A DNA stretch of 35,316 nucleotides from positions 1 to 35,316 of IMG/VR virus record IMGVR_UViG_3300021057_000027; one strand, written 5' to 3'. The notes beneath the pieces were generated by a model. That model saw only the letters and a list, made by a program, of their open reading frames with translations, was not told the DNA's origin and made no database searches. How positions within the stretch are numbered: position 1 is the first letter of the stretch; the number at the start of each line of letters is the position of its first letter. Source of the stretch: a virus. The translations under genes and the position numbers were made by a program. Below are positions 1 to 8,375 of the stretch, piece by piece.

Positions 1-201
1 TAAGATATAAACTTCGGAATTCTTAGGATGGAGTTCGAGAACTCGAGCGAAGGCTCTGTCGGCTGCATGAAATCCCTTTTGTGCGGCCTCTTTGCCTGCC
101 CGTTGCTTTTCTTTGTCCTGCTGCTCTGGTGTTTTTAATAAACGAATGAATGCCGTAAAACCAGCAAGCAGAGAAACTAAAAAAGCCTGTAACTTTACCA
201 T
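1..201 (-). CDS. Small membrane-anchored protein, cut by left edge
   Basis: The ATG at 201 opens a frame that runs off the window after 67 codons. The N-terminus (MVKLQAFLVSLLAGFTAFIR) is a hydrophobic helix suited to a membrane anchor. A charged, helical Lys/Glu/Gln/Ala-rich stretch follows. The gene overlaps the preceding holin-like gene by 7 bases (ATGGTAA), so it is probably translationally coupled. An anchor plus a soluble helix after a holin-like gene could fit an inner-membrane spanin, but nothing here proves it. I do not recognise the family. If the two window ends were joined, the next codon would be TAA, giving a complete 67-residue protein. Confidence 0.55.
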   Translation of the reverse strand, partial: MVKLQAFLVSLLAGFTAFIRLLKTPEQQDKEKQRAGKEAAQKGFHAADRAFARVLELHPKNSEVYIL

Positions 202-371
202 GCAATCTCTTTTTTAGTAACAAAGCGCAAGACCATGTTAATCACGCCTAAAACCGTTGTTACCATCTCAGGAGACATTTCAACTCCGGACTTGCTGGCC
301 GTAAAAATACCGATAATGCTGATAATGTTTACCCAAAGCGTTTTCGATTCATACCATTTTTTACTTTCCAT
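195..371 (-). CDS. Holin-like small membrane protein (58 aa)
   Basis: This is a 58-residue frame beginning MESKKWYESKTLWVNIISII. It has one hydrophobic segment (about residues 11-24), a short polar turn, a second moderately hydrophobic helix (about 36-50) and a basic tail (VTKKEIAW). The layout of a charged 'KTLW' start, two helices and a basic tail is common in small phage proteins annotated as holins at the tail/lysis end of siphovirus late operons. The start overlaps the upstream coiled-coil gene by 11 bases and the stop overlaps the next gene's ATG. A holin role is inferred from size, topology and position. No endolysin lies beside it within the window. Confidence 0.5.
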   Translation of the reverse strand: MESKKWYESKTLWVNIISIIGIFTASKSGVEMSPEMVTTVLGVINMVLRFVTKKEIAW

Positions 372-624
372 CCTGTCCCCCTTTGGTGTTTAAGGTTTTC
401 TCAGCCTGTACAATTTGAGCCTCAACATCTGCAAGCTGATTTTGCAGCCCTGTTATAGTTTGATTGTATTGATCCGTCGTATCCTTGATGGCTGTCTGAA
501 GAAAAACCTTGTCCTGATTAAGCTCATCAATGGTCTTTCTGATAAACTTCTTTGTAACAATGGTTTGCTCAACCTCAACGGTTCTTTCATCGATCTTCTT
601 GATCTTGTGTTCGAATGTTCTCAT
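361..624 (-). CDS. Coiled-coil protein, unknown function (87 aa)
   Basis: The ATG at 624 is chosen because AAGGAGA lies 8 bases upstream. An ATG ten codons earlier has no such site. The protein (MRTFEHKIKKIDERTVEVEQ...) is almost wholly helical and charged. From about residue 25 to 80 it shows a heptad-like pattern typical of a coiled coil, with Gln/Asn/Asp-rich faces. It has no signal peptide or membrane segment. It sits between the fibre-like gene and the holin-like gene, where phages often carry small accessory tail or chaperone proteins. I do not recognise a family. Confidence 0.6.
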   Translation of the reverse strand: MRTFEHKIKKIDERTVEVEQTIVTKKFIRKTIDELNQDKVFLQTAIKDTTDQYNQTITGLQNQLADVEAQIVQAEKTLNTKGGQDGK

Positions 625-637
625 ATAATTGGTCTCC

Positions 638-1393
638 TTATGAACCGATAGCAATGATGCTTTCTAGATAAGAGAATCCGGGGCCGCCAGATTTCATATG
701 TTTAAGCTGAATTGTGACGTCGTAATTTGTGCCATTTGATAACCCCGAAACATCAATTGTAAAAGTGACATACTCAGGTGTTACGCGATCTTCGGAGCCG
801 CTAACGTTCCCGCTCTGTCCGCCAATATCAACCTTCAAATTGGCTTTGTCATCAGCGTCACCGGTATTATTGTTTTGCCAGATTTTGGCGTGGATGGTTA
901 CTGTGCTGACGGTAGAAATCTTTGTCCATTTAAAAACCGGGATGACTGTTTCATAGCTTGAACTGTTGGTTGACATTCCCCAAAAAGCGTATTCGTTACC
1001 TGTGCTAGGCACGAGGCCAGTTCCCTTATATATAGTTCGAACGCCCGCTGCCAGCGTGAACGAAAATAAAACATTGCTAAAAGCTCCCTGTGTAAAATCT
1101 TTCCAAGATGCTGAAGCTCGCCCGTAAAACTTTTGCTCATCAGAACGATAAAAAACCATCCCTTCAGGAGGCGATCCGGGAAAAGAAGATCCGTTTCTAA
1201 TAACGCCGCTATCAGCCAAACACACGGCAAGCCTAGTTTTAAGATCAGTGGCGCTTCCAGCAACATCTGTTCCTAATTCAGTTTCGATAGCGTTAACTTC
1301 TTCTTGAAGGTCGTTGATATGCGATGCATCAACAAGATCAACTTTGTTCGTTTTGCTTGTAAAGGTTTTAATTGCTCCCGGATATTGAACCAT
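638..1393 (-). CDS. Putative tail fibre / receptor-binding structural protein (251 aa)
   Basis: ATG at 1393 preceded by GGAGAAACAAC. Residues about 1-50 are helical (VDASHINDLQEEVNAIETEL), resembling the trimerising start of phage fibre proteins. Residues about 60-95 contain a short 'PEGMVFYRSDEQKFYGR' module like those placed before fibre heads. Residues 105-251 are beta-rich, with alternating Thr/Ser/Val and few charges, as in a jelly-roll receptor-binding or carbohydrate-binding tip. It lies after the hub-like gene, where siphovirus fibre and tip proteins are normally encoded. The host-recognition role is inferred from position and composition only. Confidence 0.55.
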   Translation of the reverse strand: MVQYPGAIKTFTSKTNKVDLVDASHINDLQEEVNAIETELGTDVAGSATDLKTRLAVCLADSGVIRNGSSFPGSPPEGMVFYRSDEQKFYGRASASWKDFTQGAFSNVLFSFTLAAGVRTIYKGTGLVPSTGNEYAFWGMSTNSSSYETVIPVFKWTKISTVSTVTIHAKIWQNNNTGDADDKANLKVDIGGQSGNVSGSEDRVTPEYVTFTIDVSGLSNGTNYDVTIQLKHMKSGGPGFSYLESIIAIGS

Positions 1394-1607
1394 GTTGTTT
1401 CTCCATTATTTTCCGATCAATATATTCAATTTGCTCGTTATAGTTTTGAACCTGCGCTTGCATTCGTAAGATCATTCTTTGCAGTTCAGCTCGTTCACGT
1501 TGCAAATCAGCCCTTAAACTTTCTAAAGTGTGTCCGTGGTTAGTGATGTTGACATCAACCTTTTCCTGAATGTCTTCATCTTTCAAAATTTCAAAAGGGT
1601 TCATCAT
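1368..1607 (-). CDS. Short coiled-coil protein between hub and fibre genes (79 aa)
   Basis: This 79-residue frame overlaps the stop of the upstream hub-like gene (TTATGATG) and runs 26 bases into the fibre-like gene, so the three genes look translationally coupled. Residues about 22-68 (ESLRADLQRERAELQRMILR onward) form a strongly charged heptad pattern that predicts a coiled coil. The ends are short and unstructured. Either of two adjacent ATGs (1607 or 1604) may be the start. The position suggests a linker or chaperone for the fibre. No named family is recognised. Confidence 0.6.
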   Translation of the reverse strand: MMNPFEILKDEDIQEKVDVNITNHGHTLESLRADLQRERAELQRMILRMQAQVQNYNEQIEYIDRKIMEKQHGSISGSN

Positions 1608-2734
1608 AAGCTCACCGTTCTTAACTGCTCAATTTCATATTCCAAACGTTTAATATTTTCCGCAATGCTCGGACGAAACTGTCCTAAATCAAGGTTGATG
1701 CTCATGTTTTCGTTGTCATCTATCCGGTAATTAACACGATTGATTTGATAGTTGATGCGGCCTGTATATAGGATCGTTCCATAAGTTTTTTCTCCGTAAG
1801 TAGTCCCTCTGGCAATAAGCTGAAAAAGCGGAATTGGGATAGTTTCCTCAATGAACAGATCATCCAGAATCTGACAAGACGCGCGGCGGATAACGTCTCG
1901 ATATTCAGCCAGTATGGCTGAAGCAAACTGTTGAGCTACCGCGTCAGTGGTAATGGCTGAATTTACAACAACGCGGTCACGTCGGCCGAATTTGGCCTGA
2001 CTGGCTAAATCGTTATATGCACTTCCCGATGGACTTGTAGTAAAAGGCGTCCCAGCCACATCTCCACCCTGAATGATTACCCGGTTGATGATGTCTTTAA
2101 ATGAATCGTCAGTAATGAAGCTAGTGACTTTGCCCGCTATCGGGAAGTAAAAGCCGACATCCGAACTTCGTTCTTTGAAGTAAAATTTACGGTCTTGATC
2201 TACACCCCATTCACGGCTGCCTGTGATATCAGCCAACGTCTGAATTGCACTTAAAGCATCCGTATTAAAGGAAAGATTGTTGGGCGTGAAACTTGTAGCC
2301 TCAATATCTCCAACGTCATAAGTTATGTCTGTATTTGGCGTAATATAAGTATCCAGAATATCCTTAACGATGACGCTAATCTCTGTGCTCGTGTAATCTT
2401 CATCAACATAAATATTTTTGAGCTGTGCTTGATAACCGTGTCCACGAACCTGAATATATTCGTTATCAAACTTGACAGATGGCGCCTTTGATTCAATTAA
2501 ACCCTGATAGCGAAGGTCAAAATTTCCGGTGGATTCGTTCTTCTTTTTGATCTTTATGTTAAATGATCCACCGATATATTTTTCAGTGCAAAATTGCTTT
2601 GGAAGGTCAAATTGAAACGATCCACACCCACCAATACGGCTGAAGTCCCATGATGGGTTCATGATTTCCGCATCAAGAACTTCCAGAAGATTGAACTCAC
2701 GATCAGATAATTCAAAACGATATTTACGCTTCAT
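1604..2734 (-). CDS. Tail baseplate hub-like protein (376 aa)
   Basis: It directly follows the Dit-like gene with a 4-base overlap. Its content matches the phage tail hub family (gp27/Tal N-terminal type, also called siphovirus Gp37-like). There is an N-terminal beta domain beginning 'RFELSDREFNLLEVLDAEIM', a 'YQGLIESK' strand, a 'VRGHGYQAQL' segment near residue 100, and a central alpha/beta part with 'ALSAIQTLADITGSREWGVD' near 185. The C-terminus (about 345-376) is helical, ending in a short coiled coil. No C-terminal peptidase or lysozyme domain is visible, so this is the short form of the hub. The hub would close the tail tube tip. Confidence 0.7.
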   Translation of the reverse strand: MKRKYRFELSDREFNLLEVLDAEIMNPSWDFSRIGGCGSFQFDLPKQFCTEKYIGGSFNIKIKKKNESTGNFDLRYQGLIESKAPSVKFDNEYIQVRGHGYQAQLKNIYVDEDYTSTEISVIVKDILDTYITPNTDITYDVGDIEATSFTPNNLSFNTDALSAIQTLADITGSREWGVDQDRKFYFKERSSDVGFYFPIAGKVTSFITDDSFKDIINRVIIQGGDVAGTPFTTSPSGSAYNDLASQAKFGRRDRVVVNSAITTDAVAQQFASAILAEYRDVIRRASCQILDDLFIEETIPIPLFQLIARGTTYGEKTYGTILYTGRINYQINRVNYRIDDNENMSINLDLGQFRPSIAENIKRLEYEIEQLRTVSL

Positions 2735-3954
2735 AGGTATTTATCGAACCAATCAAATTTAATAGTTCCGTTAGCTGTTCCTGTAAACGTGGCCTTCAGT
2801 GAATTGGCCCCCGGGACAAGGCGGATAAAGTCCCCCGCCCCGCTAAAATTGGCAATGTCGTTGGCGCCGTCGTTTTCAACTGTAGCCGCGTCAGTATCGA
2901 TGATTAAGGATTCACTGGCCGCTATTGTTCCTGAGTAGGACATAATCTCCCCAGTGGTCAGATTCTCAATTGTGACGGCAGTTATTGAACCGCCTCCGGG
3001 AGCTGTGACTTTGATAATAGGCTTCGAATAAACCTTGCCATTATTGGTAATAGTCCAGCTTGTGGGAGATGATGCAAGAGTTTGAGAATCTCGATTCTTG
3101 TTAAGGCCTCTAAAAAATGGATCGACCGATCGAAGCCGAAGATCAAATCGAATCATTTTCATGGCCGCTATAAACTCATGACTGAATGATTCGACAAAGA
3201 CCCTAAGCCGGCGATCATCATAAATATAGAAATCGCTCTTCACATCTTCGAGCGTTGGCGTTTTGCGATGCGGAGTTAAGGCGGCAAGCAGAGAGTCAAA
3301 GGTTGATCTAGCTGTAGAAATCGAATTGTCCGCAACTGTTCCTTTAATGGATAAGGTTAAATCGTTATAGTTCATCGAATTAATCAGGCTGCCGTCACGA
3401 CGAATGACGTTATAGGATTTAATGTCAAACGATCTGGAAGGCCTGATTGATTCAACGTAAGTAGAAAGATCAACGAATGTAGTGTTTCCTTCAACTAAGA
3501 TTCCACCATCAAAATAAGCGGTTGTATTGCCAGTATTAACTTGATCCTCAACTCTTAAGCGGGTTGCCGAAGCATCAATATTTCGGGTCACTTCCAGAAA
3601 CTCCCAATCGCCGCCCCCTGTGTGATAGCTGGAAGTGGAGGTTCCCACCCCATCACTAATGGCGATTCTGGCTCTATTGGCGACAGAGCACTTAACCCAT
3701 TTACCGTAAGTCATGCGGCGGCCAAGATAAGATGCGTAACTGCTTAAGTCGTGGTACAGGGTGACATCGTTTCCAACCCTTGTGACAGCCGCGCTATAAA
3801 TTCCCTTCTTAACGTGAGTTGATTCTCTGGCTATTGTGGCTCCCGTCCCGGATAAAGTGTGCTCAGTTGGGGCCGATGTTGTGCCATTGACCCAATCTTC
3901 GAAATCCGACCATTCCAGAAGATTTTCTGGACTAATTTTAATATCTGTATTCAT
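2731..3954 (-). CDS. Distal tail (Dit)-like protein with N-terminal carbohydrate-binding-like module (407 aa)
   Basis: The start overlaps the tape-measure stop (TAATG) and the stop overlaps the hub start. Residues about 1-165 read like a galactose-binding/CBM-type beta sandwich ('NLLEWSDFEDWVNG', then 'AYFDGGILVEGNTTF'). Residues about 165-407 resemble the distal tail protein fold: a 'SFDIKSYNVIRRDGSLINS' opening, 'FFRGLNKNRDSQTLASSPT', and a terminal 'LVPGANSLKATFTGTANGTI' strand pair typical of Dit-like C-terminal domains. Order after the tape measure supports this. The extra N-terminal module could add host-glycan binding, which is an inference. Confidence 0.72.
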   Translation of the reverse strand: MNTDIKISPENLLEWSDFEDWVNGTTSAPTEHTLSGTGATIARESTHVKKGIYSAAVTRVGNDVTLYHDLSSYASYLGRRMTYGKWVKCSVANRARIAISDGVGTSTSSYHTGGGDWEFLEVTRNIDASATRLRVEDQVNTGNTTAYFDGGILVEGNTTFVDLSTYVESIRPSRSFDIKSYNVIRRDGSLINSMNYNDLTLSIKGTVADNSISTARSTFDSLLAALTPHRKTPTLEDVKSDFYIYDDRRLRVFVESFSHEFIAAMKMIRFDLRLRSVDPFFRGLNKNRDSQTLASSPTSWTITNNGKVYSKPIIKVTAPGGGSITAVTIENLTTGEIMSYSGTIAASESLIIDTDAATVENDGANDIANFSGAGDFIRLVPGANSLKATFTGTANGTIKFDWFDKYL

Positions 3955-5771
3955 TAAATACCCCTCGCATAACGTGATTCGCGTTCCAGCTCAAGACCGA
4001 TTTCTTGCGCGATACTTCGAACCTCTCGTGGCGATCCAATGGACTGAGCAAAGATCTGAATAGTTATCCCGCCACCACCGCCACCACCGCCCAAATCAGC
4101 GCGGCCATCAATTGGCTGTGTAATGATTCGCTCTGGCCCGCGTTCCCCGGCCATAAACAAAGTGGGCTTTGAAACAAGGTCATCCCCACCAAAGGCCCGC
4201 GGCAAGGCTAAGGCTTGTGCTAATCCAACCGTAGATGTCAAACCTGCCTGAGCCGGCGCCGCGTTAGCCCCTAAGGTTGCCAAAGAAGCAAGAGCGGCCG
4301 CGGGCGCCCATGCCGCTGCTAACTGAATTGCCATGATATTTAAGAAACCCTGCATCGCGGCCCCCAAAGTCTTTGATATGGCAAAGGCCACGGCCTTTTG
4401 CGCTAGGAAGTCAACGATGACTTTGATCATCTGTTCGCCAAATTCTGCGAAGGCTTCCTTGGCTGATTTGGCGCCCCGGACGATCGAAGATATTGTTGAA
4501 GCCAATCCTTGATTGAACGTTGCTAAAGCATTCGCATATAGTTGAGTAATGGTAGAGAAGGCCTGCATTTGGATATCTTGCCACGTCTTCATTAAAGCCA
4601 TATTGCTTTGAAGATTAGCCTCAAACTGCAAACGATCTTCATTCTCAAGAATTCGTTTAAGATCATAAAACTTTCTCAAATCTTCTTCACGCTGCCTTAA
4701 TCGATCCAGCTCCTCTTTATTTTGAACAATGCTGATTGTGCCTAGATCAACTTCCTTTTGCTTCATTTCGTTGATCGTGGCAAATAGGCGTGAGCGCTGA
4801 ATCAAAAGTTCATTGATACGCTCTTCAGTCTTTTCCGTTCCGAATAGTTGCCGGGACAGCCTCTTCTGTTCTTCGGAGATTTTCTTATTTATCGCTTCAG
4901 CTTGAGCGACCATAAATTCAAGCTGATTGTTGAACGACTTTCCTTTGCTAGATGCATTTGTGGCTTCATTGGCTTCTTTTAATTTCTTACTGTAGAAATC
5001 AAGCGCCGTTGTTAAAACGGTAATAGATTCTTTGATCAATCCAAAGTTGCTTAAAGCCTTGCCGATTTCGCCGGAAAAATCTTTCCACGTAGCCTTTAAG
5101 GACTGAATAATCTCGAGCTGCGATTTTCCTCCAATGTTGACCTTCGAAATGATATCGCCGCCAGCTTCCAGAACTTCATTTAAGAAAGCCTGTCGCCTCT
5201 CCGCATCGGACAAATCTTCGGCCGCTTTGCCTAACTGTGAAGCGTACTTGCTATATGCTGCCTCTGCATCGACAATGATTCCTAAGTTATCGAGGATCAT
5301 CTTTGACTGCCGGCCGATACCAAGAGTTATGCTGTCAAACATCTCGGTGACATCTGTTCCGAATGCTCTGGCTGACGCTCTAGATATTTCCATTAAACGG
5401 CCAAGCTGTGACGGATCAAGGCCTAATACAATTGCACGAGACGCGCTGCTGATAATCTCAGAGGTAGAAAGAGTTTCCCCTGACATCCTTCTTAGATCAG
5501 CGATTATCTGATTTGATGATGCCCCAACAGACTTTGCTAGATTTTTAAATGATTCTTCCTGCTGACTAATCCTCGCGCCCGCTTCAACAGCTTCCAAAGC
5601 CGAAGCAAAAGCTTTGACCGCTTGCTGTGCAACATAAATCTGCGCCGCAATGGCTACAAAATTCTTTCTCGCCTTGCTGGCAAAAGATTCCAGATTCTTC
5701 TCTGTCTTCTTGAGACTTTCCGAAGCCTGATCGTTTAGCTTGAGGTTTATATTAAGATTTGAGTCGGCCAT
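3954..5771 (-). CDS. Tail tape measure protein (605 aa)
   Basis: This is the longest tail-cluster gene and follows the frameshifted chaperone genes, the canonical place for the tape measure. The N-terminus (to about residue 130) has the 'LNDQASESLKKTEKNLESFA' pattern common to phage tape measures and a long alpha-helical body. A hydrophobic part follows around residues 455-525 (AFAISKTLGAAMQGFLNIMA and an Ala-rich run), as expected for a protein that enters the host membrane. A glycine run near residue 565 precedes the last domain. At roughly 0.15 nm per residue the tail would be about 90 nm, an estimate from the general tape-measure rule. No peptidase motif is visible. Confidence 0.88.
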   Translation of the reverse strand: MADSNLNINLKLNDQASESLKKTEKNLESFASKARKNFVAIAAQIYVAQQAVKAFASALEAVEAGARISQQEESFKNLAKSVGASSNQIIADLRRMSGETLSTSEIISSASRAIVLGLDPSQLGRLMEISRASARAFGTDVTEMFDSITLGIGRQSKMILDNLGIIVDAEAAYSKYASQLGKAAEDLSDAERRQAFLNEVLEAGGDIISKVNIGGKSQLEIIQSLKATWKDFSGEIGKALSNFGLIKESITVLTTALDFYSKKLKEANEATNASSKGKSFNNQLEFMVAQAEAINKKISEEQKRLSRQLFGTEKTEERINELLIQRSRLFATINEMKQKEVDLGTISIVQNKEELDRLRQREEDLRKFYDLKRILENEDRLQFEANLQSNMALMKTWQDIQMQAFSTITQLYANALATFNQGLASTISSIVRGAKSAKEAFAEFGEQMIKVIVDFLAQKAVAFAISKTLGAAMQGFLNIMAIQLAAAWAPAAALASLATLGANAAPAQAGLTSTVGLAQALALPRAFGGDDLVSKPTLFMAGERGPERIITQPIDGRADLGGGGGGGGITIQIFAQSIGSPREVRSIAQEIGLELERESRYARGI

Positions 5772-6054
5772 ATTCTTCTTTAACCTTTTGATTTTGCTGA
5801 TTGCCGATAAACATCATGGCATCAATAAACTTATTGGGTTGACTTAACCAGCCGCCACTATTAGGAAGAACGCCTTTTTCAAGAAAGCTGTAAGACTTGA
5901 TATACCAATATGCCGCTTGATCGACATAGACCGATGGGCATCGCTGGAATTTATATTCCCCGATTTGCCACCGCCCGGGTATCGGATGATCTATTGTTTT
6001 ATACGCCCCACACTCCCGGTCACATTCATGATGTAGAGCGATTACGAGTTTTTT
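5752..6054 (-). CDS. Tail assembly chaperone frameshift extension (gpT-like part of gpGT)
   Basis: After the gpG-like gene, the -1 frame stays open for 98 codons (beginning ...KKLVIALHHECDRECGAYKT) and ends at a TAA at 5754-5752, 18 bases inside the tape-measure gene. This frame has no start of its own. Upstream of the slip site it is closed by a TAA eight codons before, and no ATG, GTG or TTG occurs until deep inside. It must therefore be reached by a -1 shift at A AAA AAC (6054-6048). The product would be gpG fused to this C-terminal domain, as in lambda gpGT, where the T part binds the tail tube subunit. The domain is rich in aromatics (AAYWYIKSYSFLE) with three cysteines near its start. 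Confidence 0.85.
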   Translation of the reverse strand, partial: KKLVIALHHECDRECGAYKTIDHPIPGRWQIGEYKFQRCPSVYVDQAAYWYIKSYSFLEKGVLPNSGGWLSQPNKFIDAMMFIGNQQNQKVKEEYGRLKS

Positions 6055-6368
6055 CTGTCTTGCTCCGTGAGGTTGTTAATCTCACCGACTTTTGCTACAA
6101 GTTCAGTAATAACGCCAACCGGGAGGGATTCGATGATCTTTCTTTTCGGTAGAGCTGAATTAATGTTCTTAATCTCAACGGTGGACTTGTCGATCATGTT
6201 GATCAGATAATCACCCTTCAGGTTAAGAACGCCATCTTCGGCGAATTGAGAAAGATCAATCATGTCAGCTCCGCTTAAAGGCCGAAGCACAAACACGGTC
6301 TTTGGTTCCGTGTTATCGTCCTTTGATACAAATTCAATTCGCTGCTCAATATCGATAATGCCAATCAT
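6042..6368 (-). CDS. Tail assembly chaperone (gpG-like, 108 aa)
   Basis: ATG at 6368 is preceded by GGAGGGG. The product starts MIGIIDIEQRIEFVSKDDNT and is a small acidic alpha/beta protein, placed between tail tube and tape measure like lambda gpG. The tail-chaperone role is to coat the tape measure during assembly and be lost from the virion. Its last codons run through a slippery heptamer, then TCG TAA, so most ribosomes stop here and a minority shift -1 into the gpT-like frame. Identification rests on position, size and the frameshift. The sequence alone would not name it. Confidence 0.82.
   Translation of the reverse strand: MIGIIDIEQRIEFVSKDDNTEPKTVFVLRPLSGADMIDLSQFAEDGVLNLKGDYLINMIDKSTVEIKNINSALPKRKIIESLPVGVITELVAKVGEINNLTEQDRKNS
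6048..6054 (-). promoter_or_regulatory. Programmed -1 ribosomal frameshift site, A AAA AAC
   Basis: On the minus strand the heptamer A-AAA-AAC is in the phase required for a -1 slip relative to the gpG-like frame. The zero-frame stop TAA follows two codons later (6044-6042). A possible downstream stimulator is CCGGG pairing with CCCGG about 40 bases further on. I did not fold it. Confidence 0.85.
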
Positions 6369-6391
6369 AAAACCCCTCCATCAATTTTTAA

Positions 6392-7321
6392 TTAAGTGTA
6401 CACAAGCGTTAATTCATCATCGCCAGCGTCAGAGTTTGAAGCCAATTCCCCTTTAATAGTTTCGATTGCGATCCCATCACGATCACCATATTCGATGTCA
6501 ACTGCATTAAACTTTGGAGCTGATAAAGTCAGAATATTTCCAGCCGTAGCTCCTAAGACATAAGAAAACGCTCTAGGTGATGCCAAAACATCAGCGCGCC
6601 AGTCGTAATCACTAATATTGACCATTTCTGGATCAAAACTTAGATTCGGTTTGCGGGAAGTAATGAACAATCCAGCCAAGGCGTTTGAAGAACTGAGCGA
6701 AGGCCGCTGTGAAATGACATTGGCCATGTCGATTTCGATCTTCTCGGCGATCAGACTTGTCACGGCATTAACGGATAAAGTTCCAGCCTTACATACCGGC
6801 GGTGTGGTTGATTCATAAGTCGGGCTAGGAAGAGCTGTATCAGTAGGATCAGCATATAATCCCTGCATCGTCCATTCAGCCAGTCCAATTTGTCCCGCTT
6901 GTAGAGTTAGCTTGACGTTTCCTACGGCTCCCAAAATCTTATGCCGTCTACCATCCAGATAAAAATAAAGCGTACATGAGCTTATTGGAGATGATGCGGG
7001 CGCATATGTAACGCTTGAAGCAGCGACTGTTTCAGAAAAGCCGCAAGCTTGAAACAAAGCCCCAACGCGTGGAGCTGTTCCAACTGATCCAGAACCGAAA
7101 ATCTCAGTCTGAAACGTAACTTCGATCATCTTCATACCGGCCAAAGACGCTTTTTTACTATATGTTTTTAGCGATAAATTTCTTTCCGCGGCCTGAAAAA
7201 CTTCTTTCACTCGCGGATTAATGGCGATGATTGCGTTTGCTGATTCCGTTGGCGTTGGATCGCTCCCGTAAGTCGTTTCCTTCTTAGCAAACAAAACTTG
7301 TCTATGAATTACCTTTGGCAT
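6392..7321 (-). CDS. Major tail tube protein (309 aa)
   Basis: Strong ribosome site AAAAGGGGGAACAG before ATG at 7321. The protein is beta-rich and of typical length for a siphovirus tube subunit. It opens 'HRQVLFAKKETTYGSDPTPT', a start pattern seen in phage tail tube proteins, then 'VTFQTEIFGSGS', a central 'KLTLQAGQIGLAEWTMQGLY' and a terminal 'LVYT'. It lies between the tail terminator gene and the chaperone genes, the usual place for the tube subunit. No immunoglobulin-like decoration domain is evident. It should polymerise as hexameric rings around the tape measure. Confidence 0.82.
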   Translation of the reverse strand: MPKVIHRQVLFAKKETTYGSDPTPTESANAIIAINPRVKEVFQAAERNLSLKTYSKKASLAGMKMIEVTFQTEIFGSGSVGTAPRVGALFQACGFSETVAASSVTYAPASSPISSCTLYFYLDGRRHKILGAVGNVKLTLQAGQIGLAEWTMQGLYADPTDTALPSPTYESTTPPVCKAGTLSVNAVTSLIAEKIEIDMANVISQRPSLSSSNALAGLFITSRKPNLSFDPEMVNISDYDWRADVLASPRAFSYVLGATAGNILTLSAPKFNAVDIEYGDRDGIAIETIKGELASNSDAGDDELTLVYT

Positions 7322-7333
7322 CTGTTCCCCCTT

Positions 7334-7783
7334 TTAACGTGTAGTGTCTGTTTGTCTTGTTAGAACCTCGATTTCAATTCCAACGCTACGAACAGGAAAT
7401 TGATCCAGGTCAAATGTTGATGTTCTAATCCATGTATAAATTGCGTTCCCGCCTAGTGTACGGTCACCTGAAATGGCTTTTTTAATATCATTCTCAACAT
7501 CGAGAATCCCTTTAATGGAGCTGCCATCGCCAACCATCTGATAACTCGGGTCGGGTATGTTTACGTATCCAATAACCGCAAAGAATATTCGTAAATCAAC
7601 CGATTGATAAACGTCTCTTTCACTAGATTCGTCAACCCGTAGCGGCTCAAGTACGATTGCGGGGAACTGATTGATTGTGTCACGCGCCCCTAAGAAGATG
7701 AGGTTGTCATCCACATAACTTAAAGCTGAACTGTTTTGAAGCTGTGTCTTTATCTGTGCGATTATAGTGTCCGTACTAGCCAT
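7334..7783 (-). CDS. Tail terminator / tail completion protein (149 aa)
   Basis: It is a small protein of mixed alpha/beta type starting 'MASTDTIIAQIKTQLQNSSA', with the strand pattern 'FPAIVLEPL', 'VDLRIFFAVIGYV' and a late 'DQFPVRSVGIEIEVLTRQ'. This matches the general plan of phage tail terminator proteins (gpU-like), which cap the tube and join it to the head. Its start overlaps the gp10-like connector gene by 8 bases, and the tail tube gene follows 12 bases later. Order and fold pattern support the call. Similarity by sequence is weak, as is normal for this family. Confidence 0.68.
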   Translation of the reverse strand: MASTDTIIAQIKTQLQNSSALSYVDDNLIFLGARDTINQFPAIVLEPLRVDESSERDVYQSVDLRIFFAVIGYVNIPDPSYQMVGDGSSIKGILDVENDIKKAISGDRTLGGNAIYTWIRTSTFDLDQFPVRSVGIEIEVLTRQTDTTR

Positions 7784-8375
7784 TTAACTCTCTATCCACC
7801 GATCCTAAGATAACGTCGGTAATCCTTGATTTAACTTCGCTCAATGTTGAAGAAAGGTATTTTTTTGCCGGAATAGTAACTTGCCTTTTTAATACAAATA
7901 AGGGCCTGATTGACTTCTTTCCGCGCTTCTCATAGATGATCAAGTTCCCATTTTTGTTACGTCTAACAAAGGTGTTCGGGTATTGTCGAGCTGATGGATA
8001 GCGCGTTGCTCCTGCCGGTGTTAATGCTCCCGGCAACGGAACGGTTAAATACTTTCTATTTTTAGCTCGAATCGTTCCGCCAGTTTCAAGAATGTTGGCA
8101 TACGCAACACGTTTTCCAGTTCTAACCCCGCTTCCCACCTGTGTTAATATCCCGCCCGATTCAAACACGGTTTTGCTGCCAATGCTTTGTGCTAAACGGC
8201 CAGTGCGCCGTTTTAGAATCTTGTTTGATAAATTTGTCTTCAACCTTCTCTCAACTAAAAGCCCGGCGTTGTCCATCGCTCGAACAAGCGCCTTAGCCTT
8301 TTTGGCTGGATTGACACGGTCAAGCTTTGACTTCAACCGATTTATATCTGATGGCGAAATTTGAAGATCAAGCAT
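7776..8375 (-). CDS. Head-tail connector / HK97 gp10-like protein (199 aa)
   Basis: ATG at 8375 (MLDLQISPSDINRLKSKLDR) is chosen over a 46-codon longer frame, because it overlaps the upstream gene by only 8 bases and starts the conserved part. The protein is very basic, with 'RTGRLAQSIGSKTVFESGG', 'VAYANILETGGTIRAKNRKY' and a terminal helix. These are hallmarks of the HK97 gp10 / minor head-tail joining family, where 'Y...LE.GG' is typical. A segment 'TVPLPGALTPAGATRYPSAR' is an added loop. It should sit at the neck joining the portal complex to the tail. Confidence 0.75.
   Translation of the reverse strand: MLDLQISPSDINRLKSKLDRVNPAKKAKALVRAMDNAGLLVERRLKTNLSNKILKRRTGRLAQSIGSKTVFESGGILTQVGSGVRTGKRVAYANILETGGTIRAKNRKYLTVPLPGALTPAGATRYPSARQYPNTFVRRNKNGNLIIYEKRGKKSIRPLFVLKRQVTIPAKKYLSSTLSEVKSRITDVILGSVDRELNG

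Noticed and set aside
23-223. 66-codon minus frame at the left edge
   Set aside because: A different minus frame (1-201) has the hydrophobic anchor and coupled start. This frame is a shifted shadow rich in Arg and Ser.
5134-5511. 125-codon plus-strand frame inside the tape-measure gene
   Set aside because: It is antisense to a well-supported gene and has biased composition expected from the helical coding strand. No start context.
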